This document shows positions 17,004-26,280 of a DNA stretch of 64,000 bases, piece after piece (positions within the stretch are counted from its first letter, which is position 1; each line of letters starts with the position of its first letter). The position numbers and the translations under genes were made by a program. Below the pieces are notes generated by a model. That model saw only the letters and a program-made list of their open reading frames with translations, had not been told where the DNA came from and did no database searches. Origin of the DNA: Clostridiaceae bacterium (lineage in GTDB: Bacteria; Bacillota; Clostridia; Lachnospirales; Lachnospiraceae); the NCBI GenBank assembly GCA_902362865.1, contig CABIYE010000001.1, forward strand, positions 417,318 to 481,317, given 5' to 3'.

Positions 17004-20000
17004 ATGCAAGCCTTAATAAGGCCGCTTTCTGAATTGGCGGAATATGAGGAAATCCGGAAGCATCGTAGGGACAATCCGGGAGTGATTCAGATCACAGGGT
17101 GTGTGAATTCGCAAAAAACACATATGATGTATGCGCTGAGCGATGGCTGTAAATATAAAGTCATCGTTTGTTCTGGTGAAATGAGAGCGAAGCAGGTCTA
17201 TGAAGAGTATCATTTTCTGGACAATAATACCTTTTACTATCCGGCAAAAGATTTTCTGTTCTATCAGGCAGACCTTCGTGGAAAAGAGCTTTTGAAACAG
17301 AGGATGTCGGTGGTAAAAGCGCTGATGGAAAAAGAAGAAATTACGGTGGTAACAGAATTTGACGGCTTTATGGATGCGCTGCTTCCGAAGGAAATGATTT
17401 TGCAGCGTACCTTGACGATTACAAATGCCGGGAGTATTCACCTGGATGAAATAGAAAGACAGCTTGCGTTTATTGGATATGAAAGAGAAAGCCAGGTAGA
17501 GGTGCCGGGACAGTTTGCAGTAAGAGGCGGAATTTTGGATATTTATCCATTAACAGAAGAATTGCCTGTACGAATTGAACTATGGGGGGATGAGGTGGAT
17601 TCTATCCGTACTTTCGATGTTGACAGCCAGAGATCAATAGAAAATCTGGCAGAAATCCGGGTTTATCCGGCAGATGAGTTCATTTCGGAGGAGGTCGGGA
17701 GAGTATCTTTTCTTGAGTATTTTGACGAGGATTCATTAATCCTTTTTTTGGATGAGCCGTCAAGGCTGGTGGAAAGAGGCGAAGCAATTGAGCAGGAATT
17801 TACGGAGGCGCAGGCGAAGCGCCTGGAGAATGGATATGATGTCACGGATACGGAAATGGAATTGTACTGTACAAAAGATGTAATAAAGAAGATGAACCGC
17901 TATCCTGCCATTGGCTTTTCTTCTTTGGATATGAAGATGGCAGACTTTAAAATACGGCAAAGGTACGCACTGCAGGTAAAGGGGGTAAACCCTTATAATA
18001 ACAGCTTTGAAATGCTGACGAGAGACCTGAAAAAATTGAAACGCAGCGGTTACAGAGTGGTGCTCCTTTCCGGCTCCAGAACCAGAGCAAAGCGTTTGGC
18101 GGAAGATCTCAGGGATTACAACCTGAGCAGCTTTTATAGTGATGATATGGACAGAGAAGTGCAGCCGGGGGAAATCATGACGGCATACGGATATGCGGCG
18201 GAAGGCTATGAATATCCTATGTTGAAATTTGTAGTCATCTCAGAAACGGATATTTTCGGGAAGGTAAAGAAAAAGCGGAAGCGTAAGACCTATGAAGGAC
18301 GGAAAATCCAAAGCTTTTCAGAATTGAAGGCAGGAGATTATGTCGTACACGAAAACCATGGGCTGGGTATTTACCAGGGAATTGAGAAAATAGAAGTAGA
18401 CAAGGTCGCAAAGGATTATATGAAAATATCTTATGCCAAGGGCGGCAACCTGTATATCCCGGCAACCCAGCTTGATTTGATACAGAAATATGCCAGCGCG
18501 GATTCTAAGAAACCGAAGCTGAACCGGCTGGGAACCCAGGAGTGGACAAAGACGAAGAAAAAAGTCCGGGGTGCTGTTAAAGAGATTGCAAAGGATCTGG
18601 TGGAGCTTTATGCGGCAAGACAGCAGCAGGAAGGTTTTGTTTATGGAGAGGATACGGTCTGGCAGAGAGAATTCGAGGAAATGTTCCCCTTTGAGGAGAC
18701 AGAAGACCAGCTTCTTGCCATTGAAGCTGTAAAGAAAGATATGCAGAGCACGAAAATTATGGATCGGCTGATTTGCGGGGACGTGGGTTATGGGAAGACG
18801 GAAATAGCGATTCGAGCTGCATTTAAGGCGGTTCAGGAAAATAAGCAGGTGGTGTATCTGGTTCCGACTACCATTCTTGCACAGCAGCATTACAACACCT
18901 TTACGCAGCGGATGAAAGAATTTCCGGTAAGAGTAGATCTGATGTGCAGATTTCGTACGGCCGCCCAGCAGAAGAAAACGATCGAAGATACGAAGCGGGG
19001 GCTGGTAGATATTATCATCGGAACCCACAGGGTATTAAGCAGCGACCTTCAGTACAAAGATCTGGGACTTTTGATTATTGATGAAGAACAGCGTTTCGGT
19101 GTGCAGCACAAGGAGAAAATTAAAAAGCTGAAAGAAAATGTAGATGTTTTGACGTTGACAGCGACGCCGATCCCAAGAACGCTTCATATGAGTTTGATTG
19201 GCATCCGGGATATGAGTGTGCTGGAGGAAGCACCGGAAGAGCGTATGCCTATCCAGACCTATGTGATGGAGTACAATGAAGAGATGGTGCGGGAAGCGAT
19301 TGAGCGGGAATGTGCCAGACAGGGACAGGTATATTATGTATATAACCGGGTAGAGGATATTGTGGAAATGACCGGAAGGATTCAGAAACTGGTGCCGGAT
19401 GTGACCGTGGCTTATGCCCACGGGCAGATGCGGGAACATGAGCTGGAAAAGATTATGTTTGACTTTATTAACGGTGAGATAGACGTACTTGTGTCCACCA
19501 CGATTATTGAAACGGGTCTTGATATTTCTAACGTCAATACAATGATCATCCATGATGCAGACCGGCTGGGGCTTTCACAGCTTTACCAGCTGCGGGGGCG
19601 TGTGGGGCGCTCGAACCGGATGGCTTATGCTTTCCTTTTATACCGCAGGGATAAACAGTTAAAAGAAGTGGCGGAAAAGCGTTTGGCGGCAATCCGGGAA
19701 TTCACGGATCTGGGATCCGGATTTAAAATTGCCATGCGGGATTTGGAAATCCGCGGCGCCGGTAATCTCCTGGGAGCTGAACAGCATGGAAATATGGAAG
19801 CGGTCGGATATGATTTGTATTGTAAAATGCTGAATGAGGCGGTCAGGCATCTGAAGGGTGAGATTGAGGAAGAGACTTATACGACAACCATCGACCTGAA
19901 TGTAGATGCTTATATACCAGACAGCTATATTAGCAATGAATATCAGAAGCTGGATGTTTATAAGAGGATAGCGGCCATAGAAAATGAAGAAGAAATGGAA

Positions 20001-20342
20001 GATATGACAGAAGAGCTGATAGACAGGTTCGGAGATATTCCGAAGAAGGTAGAGCAGCTTCTTGCTATTGCCGGACTGAAGGCGCTTGCCCATAGCGTGT
20101 ATGTAACGGCGGTGGAACAAAAAGGCGGGCAGTATCTGTTTACCATGTATGAAAAAGCGAAGATACATCCGGAAAAAATTCCGGAATTAATTGCAGAATA
20201 TAAAGGAGCGCTTACTTTTAAGACGGAAGAACAGCCCTGCTTTGTGTATGCGAAAACAGGGCGTAATAAGAAAGAAAAAGATGAAAATGTCATGGAAGTT
20301 GTGAAAAATGTGTTAATTTCCATGAAAGGATTGCTTGAATAA
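17004..20342 (+). CDS. mfd: Transcription-repair coupling factor Mfd
   Basis: A 1112-residue ATP-driven translocase that releases RNA polymerase stalled at lesions and recruits UvrA. The N-terminal UvrB-like domains are followed by the RNA-polymerase-interacting CarD-like module ([18 protein letters not shown]). The motor domains show Walker [10 protein letters not shown], the DEEQRFG box, [13 protein letters not shown], and [17 protein letters not shown]. The C-terminal TRCF domain lies after residue 950. Length is normal. It is co-transcribed with pth. Confidence 0.97.
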   Translation: MQALIRPLSELAEYEEIRKHRRDNPGVIQITGCVNSQKTHMMYALSDGCKYKVIVCSGEMRAKQVYEEYHFLDNNTFYYPAKDFLFYQADLRGKELLKQRMSVVKALMEKEEITVVTEFDGFMDALLPKEMILQRTLTITNAGSIHLDEIERQLAFIGYERESQVEVPGQFAVRGGILDIYPLTEELPVRIELWGDEVDSIRTFDVDSQRSIENLAEIRVYPADEFISEEVGRVSFLEYFDEDSLILFLDEPSRLVERGEAIEQEFTEAQAKRLENGYDVTDTEMELYCTKDVIKKMNRYPAIGFSSLDMKMADFKIRQRYALQVKGVNPYNNSFEMLTRDLKKLKRSGYRVVLLSGSRTRAKRLAEDLRDYNLSSFYSDDMDREVQPGEIMTAYGYAAEGYEYPMLKFVVISETDIFGKVKKKRKRKTYEGRKIQSFSELKAGDYVVHENHGLGIYQGIEKIEVDKVAKDYMKISYAKGGNLYIPATQLDLIQKYASADSKKPKLNRLGTQEWTKTKKKVRGAVKEIAKDLVELYAARQQQEGFVYGEDTVWQREFEEMFPFEETEDQLLAIEAVKKDMQSTKIMDRLICGDVGYGKTEIAIRAAFKAVQENKQVVYLVPTTILAQQHYNTFTQRMKEFPVRVDLMCRFRTAAQQKKTIEDTKRGLVDIIIGTHRVLSSDLQYKDLGLLIIDEEQRFGVQHKEKIKKLKENVDVLTLTATPIPRTLHMSLIGIRDMSVLEEAPEERMPIQTYVMEYNEEMVREAIERECARQGQVYYVYNRVEDIVEMTGRIQKLVPDVTVAYAHGQMREHELEKIMFDFINGEIDVLVSTTIIETGLDISNVNTMIIHDADRLGLSQLYQLRGRVGRSNRMAYAFLLYRRDKQLKEVAEKRLAAIREFTDLGSGFKIAMRDLEIRGAGNLLGAEQHGNMEAVGYDLYCKMLNEAVRHLKGEIEEETYTTTIDLNVDAYIPDSYISNEYQKLDVYKRIAAIENEEEMEDMTEELIDRFGDIPKKVEQLLAIAGLKALAHSVYVTAVEQKGGQYLFTMYEKAKIHPEKIPELIAEYKGALTFKTEEQPCFVYAKTGRNKKEKDENVMEVVKNVLISMKGLLE

Positions 20343-20358
20343 GAAAAAAAAGGTATAA
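20331..20358 (+). promoter_or_regulatory. Possible promoter of the PrsA/SurA-like gene
   Basis: TTGCTT (20331-20336) and a perfect TATAAT (20353-20358) are 16 bp apart, overlapping the end of mfd. Confidence 0.4.
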
Positions 20359-20422
20359 TGAAAAACAATGGCGGGAGGAGAATGCCCGCAGTGTGAAGCA
20401 CTAAGGAGGTTATGGAAGAGTA

Positions 20423-21562
20423 ATGAAGAGAAGATTAGCAATATTAGTTCTGGCGGGGGCGATGGCGGCAGCATCTCTCACCGGCTGTAGCAGTTTAAAT
20501 GAAAACGCCGTAGTTGCAACAGTAGACGGAGATGAGATTACGGCCGATGTGGCGAACTTTTATGCCAGATATACGCAGGCGCAGTATGAGACTTATATGG
20601 CACAGTATCTGGGCGAAGATATGTGGTCAAATGAAGGAGAAAGCGGAGAGACGTACGAGACGTCTGTGAAGGAGTCTATTCTGGAGTCTTTGGAAAATAT
20701 GTATTTGTTAGAAGACCATATGGAAGAATATGAGATTACGGTCAGTGATGAAGAGAAGCAGAAAATTGCAGATGCGGCAGCAGAATTTGTTGAGGCGAAT
20801 GATGAAGCAGATGCGAAGAAAGTATCCGGTTCTCAGGAGACGGTGGAACGTGCGCTTACATTGATTACGATTCAGCATAAGGTTGCAGATGCGATTATGG
20901 ATACGGCAGATACAGAGGTGTCCGATGAAGAAGCAGCTCAGAAAAAGATGCAGTATGTGAAGTTCTCTTTTACAACGGCGGATGACGACGGTAATAGCGT
21001 GGATTTGACCGATGAAGAAAAAGAAACACTGAAGCAGGAAGCGGAGAATTTCGCAGAAGGTGTAAAAGACGCGAAAGATTTCTCTGAATATGCAACTGAA
21101 AATAGCCTGGAGGCACAGGAAGCAACCTTTGATGCAGAATCCACATCTTATGACACAGCGTTGATTGAGGCGGCAGATGCGCTGGAAGAGGGTGGAGTTA
21201 CAGGTCTGGTAGAAGGAACGGACGGTTACTATGTGGCAAAAGTTACCAGCCTGTTTGACGAGGAAGCAACAAGCCAGAAGAAGGAAGAAATTATATCACA
21301 GCGTCAGAGTGAGAAATATAATGAAGTTCTGGATGGATGGCGTGAAGATGCCGAGATTACCGTTGATGAAAAGGTATGGGCGAAAATTGATTTTAATGAG
21401 TTAAGCGTAACGGCTAAGCAGACAGAGACTGAGGACGCATCGGAAGATGCAGCGGCGGAAGATACGTCTGAAGATGCGGCAGCAGAAGATACAGCCGGGG
21501 ATACGGAAGCGGAAGACACGGCAGAGGATACTACGGAAGAGTCTGGCGATACCGCAGAATAA
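20423..21562 (+). CDS. PrsA/SurA-like lipoprotein (foldase / peptidyl-prolyl isomerase family)
   Basis: 379 aa. A lipoprotein signal ends at LTGC, so the mature N-terminal Cys is lipid-anchored outside the membrane. A SurA-N-like helical domain starts VVATVDGDEITADVANFYA. A parvulin-like region follows, about residues 170-300, with EGGVTGLVEGTDGYYVAKV resembling the end of a rotamase domain. The last 44 residues are an imperfect repeat of Glu, Asp, Ala and Thr (AEDT/SEDA), an acidic tail that is not standard for PrsA. Active rotamase residues are not obvious, so it may be a chaperone only. It ends at a strong terminator shared with yqeY. Confidence 0.8.
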   Translation: MKRRLAILVLAGAMAAASLTGCSSLNENAVVATVDGDEITADVANFYARYTQAQYETYMAQYLGEDMWSNEGESGETYETSVKESILESLENMYLLEDHMEEYEITVSDEEKQKIADAAAEFVEANDEADAKKVSGSQETVERALTLITIQHKVADAIMDTADTEVSDEEAAQKKMQYVKFSFTTADDDGNSVDLTDEEKETLKQEAENFAEGVKDAKDFSEYATENSLEAQEATFDAESTSYDTALIEAADALEEGGVTGLVEGTDGYYVAKVTSLFDEEATSQKKEEIISQRQSEKYNEVLDGWREDAEITVDEKVWAKIDFNELSVTAKQTETEDASEDAAAEDTSEDAAAEDTAGDTEAEDTAEDTTEESGDTAE

Positions 21563-21573
21563 GCAGAACAATT

Positions 21574-21605
21574 AAAAGGCTGCCTGGAATACCAGGCAGC
21601 CTTTT
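21574..21605. terminator. Bidirectional terminator between the PrsA-like gene and yqeY
   Basis: Perfect 14-bp stem AAAAGGCTGCCTGG / CCAGGCAGCCTTTT with an AATA loop, symmetrical enough to stop both convergent transcripts. Confidence 0.92.
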
Positions 21606-21612
21606 GGATATA

Positions 21613-22059
21613 TTATTTCATAAATGATGTGAGGACTTCGTTTACCAGTTTGCCGTCTGCCTTCCCTTTTACTTTTGGCATCAGGACTTTCATAATCCTG
21701 CCCTTATCTTTGGCTGTAGGAGCGTCAATCCCAAGCTCTGCAAGAGTGGCGCCAATTACTTCTTTGATTTCTGCTTCGTCCATCATTTTAGGAGCATAGG
21801 ATTCTAAGACGGCAAGACGTTTGCTGCATTCTTCGATGATTTCAGTACGGTCTGCAGGCGTCATTTCCAGAGTTTCTTTTGTCTGTTTGATTTCCTTTAA
21901 GATGACCTGGACTTCTTCTTCTTCCGTCAGGTCGGCACGTTTATCAATGGCTTTATTCTTAAGAGCGGCCAAAAGCATGGATAAAGTTTCTTTTGTCTCT
22001 TTGTCGCCAGCTTTCATGGCAGCGACCATTGCACTTCTTACTTCTTCAATTTTGCTCAT
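21613..22059 (-). CDS. GatB/YqeY domain protein
   Basis: A 148-residue cytoplasmic helical protein of the YqeY family, related to the tail domain of the GatB amidotransferase subunit. The block AMKAGDKETKETLSMLLAALKN at the start and the C-terminal DKGRIMKVLMPKVKGKADGK are the typical parts. The domain is thought to touch tRNA, but free-standing YqeY proteins have no settled function. The minus-strand ATG is preceded by AAAGGAGG. It is a single gene converging on the PrsA-like gene. Confidence 0.9.
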   Translation of the reverse strand: MSKIEEVRSAMVAAMKAGDKETKETLSMLLAALKNKAIDKRADLTEEEEVQVILKEIKQTKETLEMTPADRTEIIEECSKRLAVLESYAPKMMDEAEIKEVIGATLAELGIDAPTAKDKGRIMKVLMPKVKGKADGKLVNEVLTSFMK

Positions 22060-22127
22060 ATTTTTTCCTCCTTTGGTTCGTCTTTCTCTATTATACAGGA
22101 TTATAGCAGATTGTGCAAAAGGGAAAA

Positions 22128-22156
22128 TTGATTCTTTCCTGAAATTCCTGTATAAT
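22128..22156 (+). promoter_or_regulatory. Predicted sigma-A promoter of the AGCS symporter
   Basis: TTGATT (22128-22133), 17-bp spacer, perfect TATAAT (22151-22156), 37 bp before the start codon. Confidence 0.65.
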
Positions 22157-22192
22157 AAACATAATATTTAAAAGGAAGAGGAGAAAGAGACT

Positions 22193-23596
22193 ATGTTTTC
22201 AGAAATTATTTCTTTTGTCAGTGATTTCATGTACGGAAAGATGCTGATTGTTTTACTGTTGTTTGCCGGACTTTATTTTACGGTTCGTGGGCGCTTTGTA
22301 CAATTCCGTATGATGAAGCAGGCAGTCTTATCGCTTATGGACAAGCCTGCTGATAATGAGGGGAAGGTGTCCAGTTTTCAGGCGCTTATGGTTTCTACGG
22401 CATCCCGTGTGGGTACAGGGAATATTGTGGGAGTATCTACTGCAATCTGCCTTGGAGGGTTTGGCTCGGTTTTCTGGATGTGGATTATCGCGATCATTGG
22501 CAGCGCGTCGGCATTTGTGGAAAGTACGCTGGCGCAGATTTATAAGAAACGGGGAGATTCCGGCAGTTACGGCGGGCCTGCTTATTATATTGAGGCGGCG
22601 CTTCACAGCCGTCCGCTGGCACTTTTGTTTTCCGTGTTTTTGATTCTGACATATGCATTTGGATTTAATATGCTGGCGTCCTATAATCTTCAGTCGACGT
22701 TTTCGTCTTATCGTTTTTATAATCCGAAATGGACACCCTGGATAATAGGCGCGGTTCTGGCGGTTATTGTTTTATACTGCCTGTTAGGCGGCGGACGCCG
22801 GATCGCTCAAATTACGAGTGTTTTAGTTCCGGTTATGGGAGTCCTCTATGTTTTGGTTTCACTTTTGGTTATCGTGTTGAATATTACGTATCTGCCGGAA
22901 GTGTTTGGAAGGATTCTGGAAGAAGCGTTTGATATCCATGCGATTTTTGGAGGCTTTAGCGGTTCCTGTGTGATGTATGGCATTAAGCGTGGGCTGTTCA
23001 GCAATGAGGCCGGTGTGGGATCTGCCCCGAATGCGTCAGCTTCTGCGGATGTCAATCATCCGGCGGCGCAGGGATTGGTGCAGGTGTTGTCAGTTTTTAT
23101 TGATACGTTACTGCTTTGCTCGGCGACAGCTTTTATGTGCATGTGTTCTGGAATTGAGCCTTCGGAAGCACTCTCCGGTGCTCCCTATGTGCAGGCGGCG
23201 CTGGAAAAAAGCCTGGGAAGCGTAGGGCCGATATTTATTACGGTTTCTATGATTTTGTTTGCATTTACAACATTGCTGGGGAATCTTTTTTATGTCGATA
23301 ATGTTTTGAATTATATCCTGGGGCATGTTCCGGGGAAAGTATTTATGACGATTTACCGTATCATTGCCGCACTGGTAATTTTTGTGGGTGCAGGGCTGAA
23401 TGCAGGACTGTTGTGGGATATTGCAGATGTTACGATGGGCGGTATGACTATTATTAATATACCGGTGATATTGATACTCAGTAAATATGCTTTCCGCGCA
23501 TTGAAGGATTATGAGAGTCAGATAAAACAGGGGAAGAAACCGGTATTCCATGCGAAGGATATTGAACTTCCGCAGAAAGTGGATTACTGGCAGTAA
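22193..23596 (+). CDS. Sodium:alanine/glycine symporter (AGCS family)
   Basis: A 467-aa polytopic membrane protein with about 11 helices. Family motifs are STASRVGTGNIVGVSTAI near residue 70, GGPAYYIE near 130, and the second signature GLFSNEAGVGSAPNASA near 270, which form the Na+ and amino-acid sites of AGCS transporters such as AgcS/DagA. It would import alanine or glycine with sodium. It has its own promoter and is probably monocistronic; no clear terminator follows. Confidence 0.93.
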   Translation: MFSEIISFVSDFMYGKMLIVLLLFAGLYFTVRGRFVQFRMMKQAVLSLMDKPADNEGKVSSFQALMVSTASRVGTGNIVGVSTAICLGGFGSVFWMWIIAIIGSASAFVESTLAQIYKKRGDSGSYGGPAYYIEAALHSRPLALLFSVFLILTYAFGFNMLASYNLQSTFSSYRFYNPKWTPWIIGAVLAVIVLYCLLGGGRRIAQITSVLVPVMGVLYVLVSLLVIVLNITYLPEVFGRILEEAFDIHAIFGGFSGSCVMYGIKRGLFSNEAGVGSAPNASASADVNHPAAQGLVQVLSVFIDTLLLCSATAFMCMCSGIEPSEALSGAPYVQAALEKSLGSVGPIFITVSMILFAFTTLLGNLFYVDNVLNYILGHVPGKVFMTIYRIIAALVIFVGAGLNAGLLWDIADVTMGGMTIINIPVILILSKYAFRALKDYESQIKQGKKPVFHAKDIELPQKVDYWQ

Positions 23597-23650
23597 CTGT
23601 TATTTTTGGAAAAGGGATGTAAAGGAATAATAGAGGTATGTGCAGGGAAG

Positions 23651-23710
23651 TTTATCTCCATCATGTTCATTGAAATCTCCGTCATTTCATGGTAAAATGA
23701 TGGAGATAAA
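23651..23710 (+). promoter_or_regulatory. fic promoter enclosed by a 14-bp inverted repeat (operator candidate)
   Basis: TTTATCTCCATCAT (23651-23664) and its exact reverse complement ATGATGGAGATAAA (23697-23710) flank a promoter-like pair, TTGAAA (23670-23675) and TAAAAT (23693-23698), spaced 17 bp. The right arm covers part of the -10 element. A smaller interrupted palindrome, TGAAAT/CATTTCA, sits between them. Binding here by the Fic protein's own C-terminal winged helix is an inference. Confidence 0.55.
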
Positions 23711-23731
23711 ACAAAAATGAAGGAGATTTTT

Positions 23732-24778
23732 ATGCGAAGATTTGATTATATAAAGCAGCCGGAAACGCTTCTTACGCCGGAAATTGTCCAAATGATTGTC
23801 AGTATTCATGAACACAAAGGAAAACAGGAGCTATTTCTTGAAGCAAATATTGACGAATTGAAAACGCTGCTTGCAGTTGCGCTGATACAAAGTACGGGGG
23901 CGTCCAATCGAATTGAAGGCATTTTTACAAGCGATAAGCGGTTGGAAGAACTGGTAAACCAAAAATCAGAACCTCGTAACCGTTCCGAGCAGGAAATCGC
24001 CGGATACAGAGAGGTCTTGGCTACTATTCATGAAAGTTATGAATATGTTGTCCCAAGACCGAACATCATTCTCCAGCTTTACCGTGATCTGTATTCCTAT
24101 TCGCAGGGAGCTATTGGAGGAAGTTATAAAAATTCGGATAATGTGATCGCTGAAATTGACGCAGAAGGTAATCAAAAGGCAAGATTCATACCGGTTCCGG
24201 CATTTCAGACTGCAGAAGCGATGGATGAACTGTGCAGCAGGTTTCTGGAAGCATGGGAAGCAGATCATATGGATAAGCTGGTATTGATTCCCATGTTTAT
24301 ATTAGACTTCCTTTGTATTCATCCTTTCAACGATGGAAACGGGCGCATGAGCCGATTGCTTACATTATTGCTGTTCTATAAAGCGGGTTATATCGTCGGT
24401 AAATACGTGAGTATGGAAATGCTGATAGAAAAGACAAAAGAAACTTATTACGAAGCATTGCAGGCAAGTTCAGCTGGCTGGCATGAGAATGAAAACAATT
24501 ATGCGCCTTTTGTAAAATATTATCTCGGAATTGTTTTGAAGGCATACAATGAATTTGAAAATCGTGTGGAGCATTTAAAAAACAGAACTTTATCAAAACC
24601 AGACCGGATAAAAGCTATGATAGATCAAAAAGTGGGGAAAATCACAAAGAAAGAGATTATGGAACTTTGTCCGGATATAAGCAAAGTGACGGTGGAAAGA
24701 ACTTTAACAGAGCTGGTTAAGAGTGGATATATAGCAAAAGTGGGTGCAGGACCGTCTACGGGTTATGTCCGTATTTAA
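23732..24778 (+). CDS. Fic-domain protein AMP-transferase with N-terminal inhibitory helix and C-terminal winged helix
   Basis: 348 aa. The Fic core motif HPFNDGNGRMSR (His197) is intact, so it should transfer AMP or a related nucleotide part to a protein hydroxyl. The N-terminal segment contains SNRIEG (Ser58 to Gly63), matching the inhibitory (S/T)xxxE(G/N) motif, with Glu62 as the autoinhibitory residue of class II Fic proteins. The last 60 residues (KKEIMELCPDISKVTVERTL) look like a DNA-binding winged helix. The start at 23732 has AAGGAG seven bases upstream. It is a stand-alone gene without an antitoxin; the target is unknown. Confidence 0.9.
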   Translation: MRRFDYIKQPETLLTPEIVQMIVSIHEHKGKQELFLEANIDELKTLLAVALIQSTGASNRIEGIFTSDKRLEELVNQKSEPRNRSEQEIAGYREVLATIHESYEYVVPRPNIILQLYRDLYSYSQGAIGGSYKNSDNVIAEIDAEGNQKARFIPVPAFQTAEAMDELCSRFLEAWEADHMDKLVLIPMFILDFLCIHPFNDGNGRMSRLLTLLLFYKAGYIVGKYVSMEMLIEKTKETYYEALQASSAGWHENENNYAPFVKYYLGIVLKAYNEFENRVEHLKNRTLSKPDRIKAMIDQKVGKITKKEIMELCPDISKVTVERTLTELVKSGYIAKVGAGPSTGYVRI

Positions 24779-24833
24779 AACTAACATGGTTATATTTTTT
24801 AAAGATGGGTACTTACATTAAATTGGGTGAAAT

Positions 24834-24862
24834 GTATAAAATCCTTTCGTTTACAGATACTA
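24834..24862 (+). promoter_or_regulatory. Sigma-G/sigma-F-type promoter candidate of spoVT
   Basis: GTATA (24834-24838) and GATACTA (24856-24862) are separated by 17 bp. They resemble the forespore sigma-G consensus (G-A/C-AT-A/G and CAT-n-A/C-TA). In Bacillus spoVT belongs to the sigma-G regulon. Confidence 0.45.
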
Positions 24863-24902
24863 TTTCCATCAGTGGAAAGTACAGTAAATGGAGGAATTTT
24901 AT

Positions 24903-25451
24903 ATGAAAGCTACAGGAATTGTCCGGCGGATAGATGATCTTGGAAGGGTGGTAATACCGAAGGAGATAAGAAGAACCCTGAGAATCAGGGAGGGAGATCC
25001 GCTTGAAATATTTACAGACAGAGAAGGAGAGATTATCTTAAAAAAATATTCGCCAATCGGTGAACTGTCCGTTTTTGCCGGACAATATGCGGAAAGTCTT
25101 GCGCAGACGCTGGGGTGTCTGGTGTGTATCTGCGATATGGATCAGATTGTGGCGGCTGCGGGAAGCGGTAAGAAGGAAGTACAGGAGAAGTATATTACCA
25201 AACAACTGGAGAAGATTCTGGAGGAGAGGGGAGAACGGATTGCTTCCGGTGATGACAAAAACTACATTAAAGTGGTGAATGACCAGGAGGAAAATTATGC
25301 TTTTCAGATTATCTATCCGATTATTTCCGAGGGAGATGTAATCGGAGCAGTTATTTTTCTGACGAAGGATGAGAAACGTAAATTTGGAGAGACAGAACAG
25401 AAGGTTGCTTTGAGTGCGGCCGGATTTCTGGGGAAACAGATGGAGCAGTAG
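24903..25451 (+). CDS. spoVT: Stage V sporulation regulator SpoVT (AbrB family)
   Basis: 182 aa. The N-terminal AbrB/MazE swapped-hairpin DNA-binding domain is typical: MKATGIVRRIDDLGRVVIPK, then RRTLRIREGDPLEIF. A C-terminal GAF-like domain (about residues 55-182) follows, as in Bacillus SpoVT, which adjusts sigma-G-dependent transcription in the forespore. The start at 24903 follows GGAGG at eight bases. It has lost the direct mfd-spoVT adjacency known from Bacillus; four genes lie in between here. Confidence 0.92.
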   Translation: MKATGIVRRIDDLGRVVIPKEIRRTLRIREGDPLEIFTDREGEIILKKYSPIGELSVFAGQYAESLAQTLGCLVCICDMDQIVAAAGSGKKEVQEKYITKQLEKILEERGERIASGDDKNYIKVVNDQEENYAFQIIYPIISEGDVIGAVIFLTKDEKRKFGETEQKVALSAAGFLGKQMEQ

Positions 25452-25550
25452 GTGAAACTGAAGAAATTACCTTTCTGTAAATCTGTTATCATATTCCCGT
25501 TTTATGCTGCATATTCATTAGATATGAAAGGGCGGACAAGGAGAGGGAAT

Positions 25551-25925
25551 ATGGAAAGAAGATTCAGAAGAGATTCAAAAGCTCTGTGGGTATTAAAGGC
25601 TTTGTTGGTGTCTTATATTGTAACGGGGGTATTATTGCTGGTATTGGCGATGCTTCTTTATAAGTTTGAACTGGATGAGAAAACAGTGTCGGCCGGAATT
25701 GTTGCTATTTATGTGGCTTCAACCTTGATTGGCGGACTGGTGCTGGGGAAAATGGCGAAGGTGAGAAGGTTTTTGTGGGGACTGGGTCTTGGTATTGCAT
25801 ATTTTGCCCTGCTGCTTTTGATTACACTGGGGGTATACCATACGTTAGAAGGAAATGGAATAAATGTGATGACTGCATTTGTCCTCTGCGCGGGAGGAGG
25901 AATGACGGGAGGCATGATTTCATGA
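25551..25925 (+). CDS. Small four-helix membrane protein, TIGR04086-like
   Basis: 124 aa with four hydrophobic segments, Gly-rich toward the end (FVLCAGGGMTGGMIS). The pattern and position just upstream of the SCIFF genes and secDF fit the TIGR04086 membrane-protein family, which is typically found near preprotein translocase genes in Clostridia. AAGGAGAG lies about six bases before the ATG at 25551; an upstream GTG at 25452 would only add an unlikely basic leader. Function unknown. Confidence 0.75.
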   Translation: MERRFRRDSKALWVLKALLVSYIVTGVLLLVLAMLLYKFELDEKTVSAGIVAIYVASTLIGGLVLGKMAKVRRFLWGLGLGIAYFALLLLITLGVYHTLEGNGINVMTAFVLCAGGGMTGGMIS

Positions 25926-25933
25926 AAAAATAC

Positions 25934-25962
25934 TTTCCAAAAGAAAGGGCTTGTGTTATAAT
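25934..25962 (+). promoter_or_regulatory. Predicted sigma-A promoter of scfA (extended -10)
   Basis: TTTCCA (25934-25939), 17-bp spacer, TATAAT (25957-25962) with the extended TG one base upstream of the -10 hexamer. Confidence 0.6.
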
Positions 25963-25998
25963 ACAATGCAGATTACAGTATCTAGGAGGACGTACAAG

Positions 25999-26142
25999 AT
26001 GAAACATGTAAAGACATTAAATACACAGACATTGAACAACACAATGAAGAAGGGCGGATGCGGAGAATGCCAGACATCCTGCCAGTCAGCCTGTAAGACT
26101 TCCTGCACGGTAGGAAACCAGACTTGTGAACAGAAGAAATAA
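25999..26142 (+). CDS. scfA: SCIFF peptide precursor (six cysteines in forty-five residues)
   Basis: A 47-residue RiPP precursor. The N-terminal leader-like part (MKHVKTLNTQTLNNTMKKGG) is followed by a core with six cysteines at residues 21, 24, 28, 32, 36 and 43. This is the pattern of the SCIFF family, almost universal in Clostridia, in which the neighbouring radical-SAM enzyme makes a thioether bond between a Cys and a Thr. AGGAGG lies nine bases upstream of the ATG at 25999. The hairpin at 26168-26194 separates it from scfB and could lower maturase expression relative to the peptide. The biological role of the mature peptide is not known. Confidence 0.96.
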   Translation: MKHVKTLNTQTLNNTMKKGGCGECQTSCQSACKTSCTVGNQTCEQKK

Positions 26143-26167
26143 TTAAGCAATTGAAAAGTAATGCTCA

Positions 26168-26194
26168 AAACAGCGGCTTTACAGGTCGCTGTTT
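26168..26194 (+). terminator. Hairpin between scfA and scfB, possible partial terminator
   Basis: AAACAGCG pairs with CGCTGTTT across an 11-base loop, followed by a mixed CTTGCTGTT stretch, not a clean T-run. It could reduce rather than stop read-through. Confidence 0.5.
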
Positions 26195-26280
26195 CTTGCT
26201 GTTACGTTAAATAAGGGATGTTTTTCCTGTCAAGGTGGACATCGTATGGCAATTGTTTTGGAAGGAAAGGGGTTGTGGCA

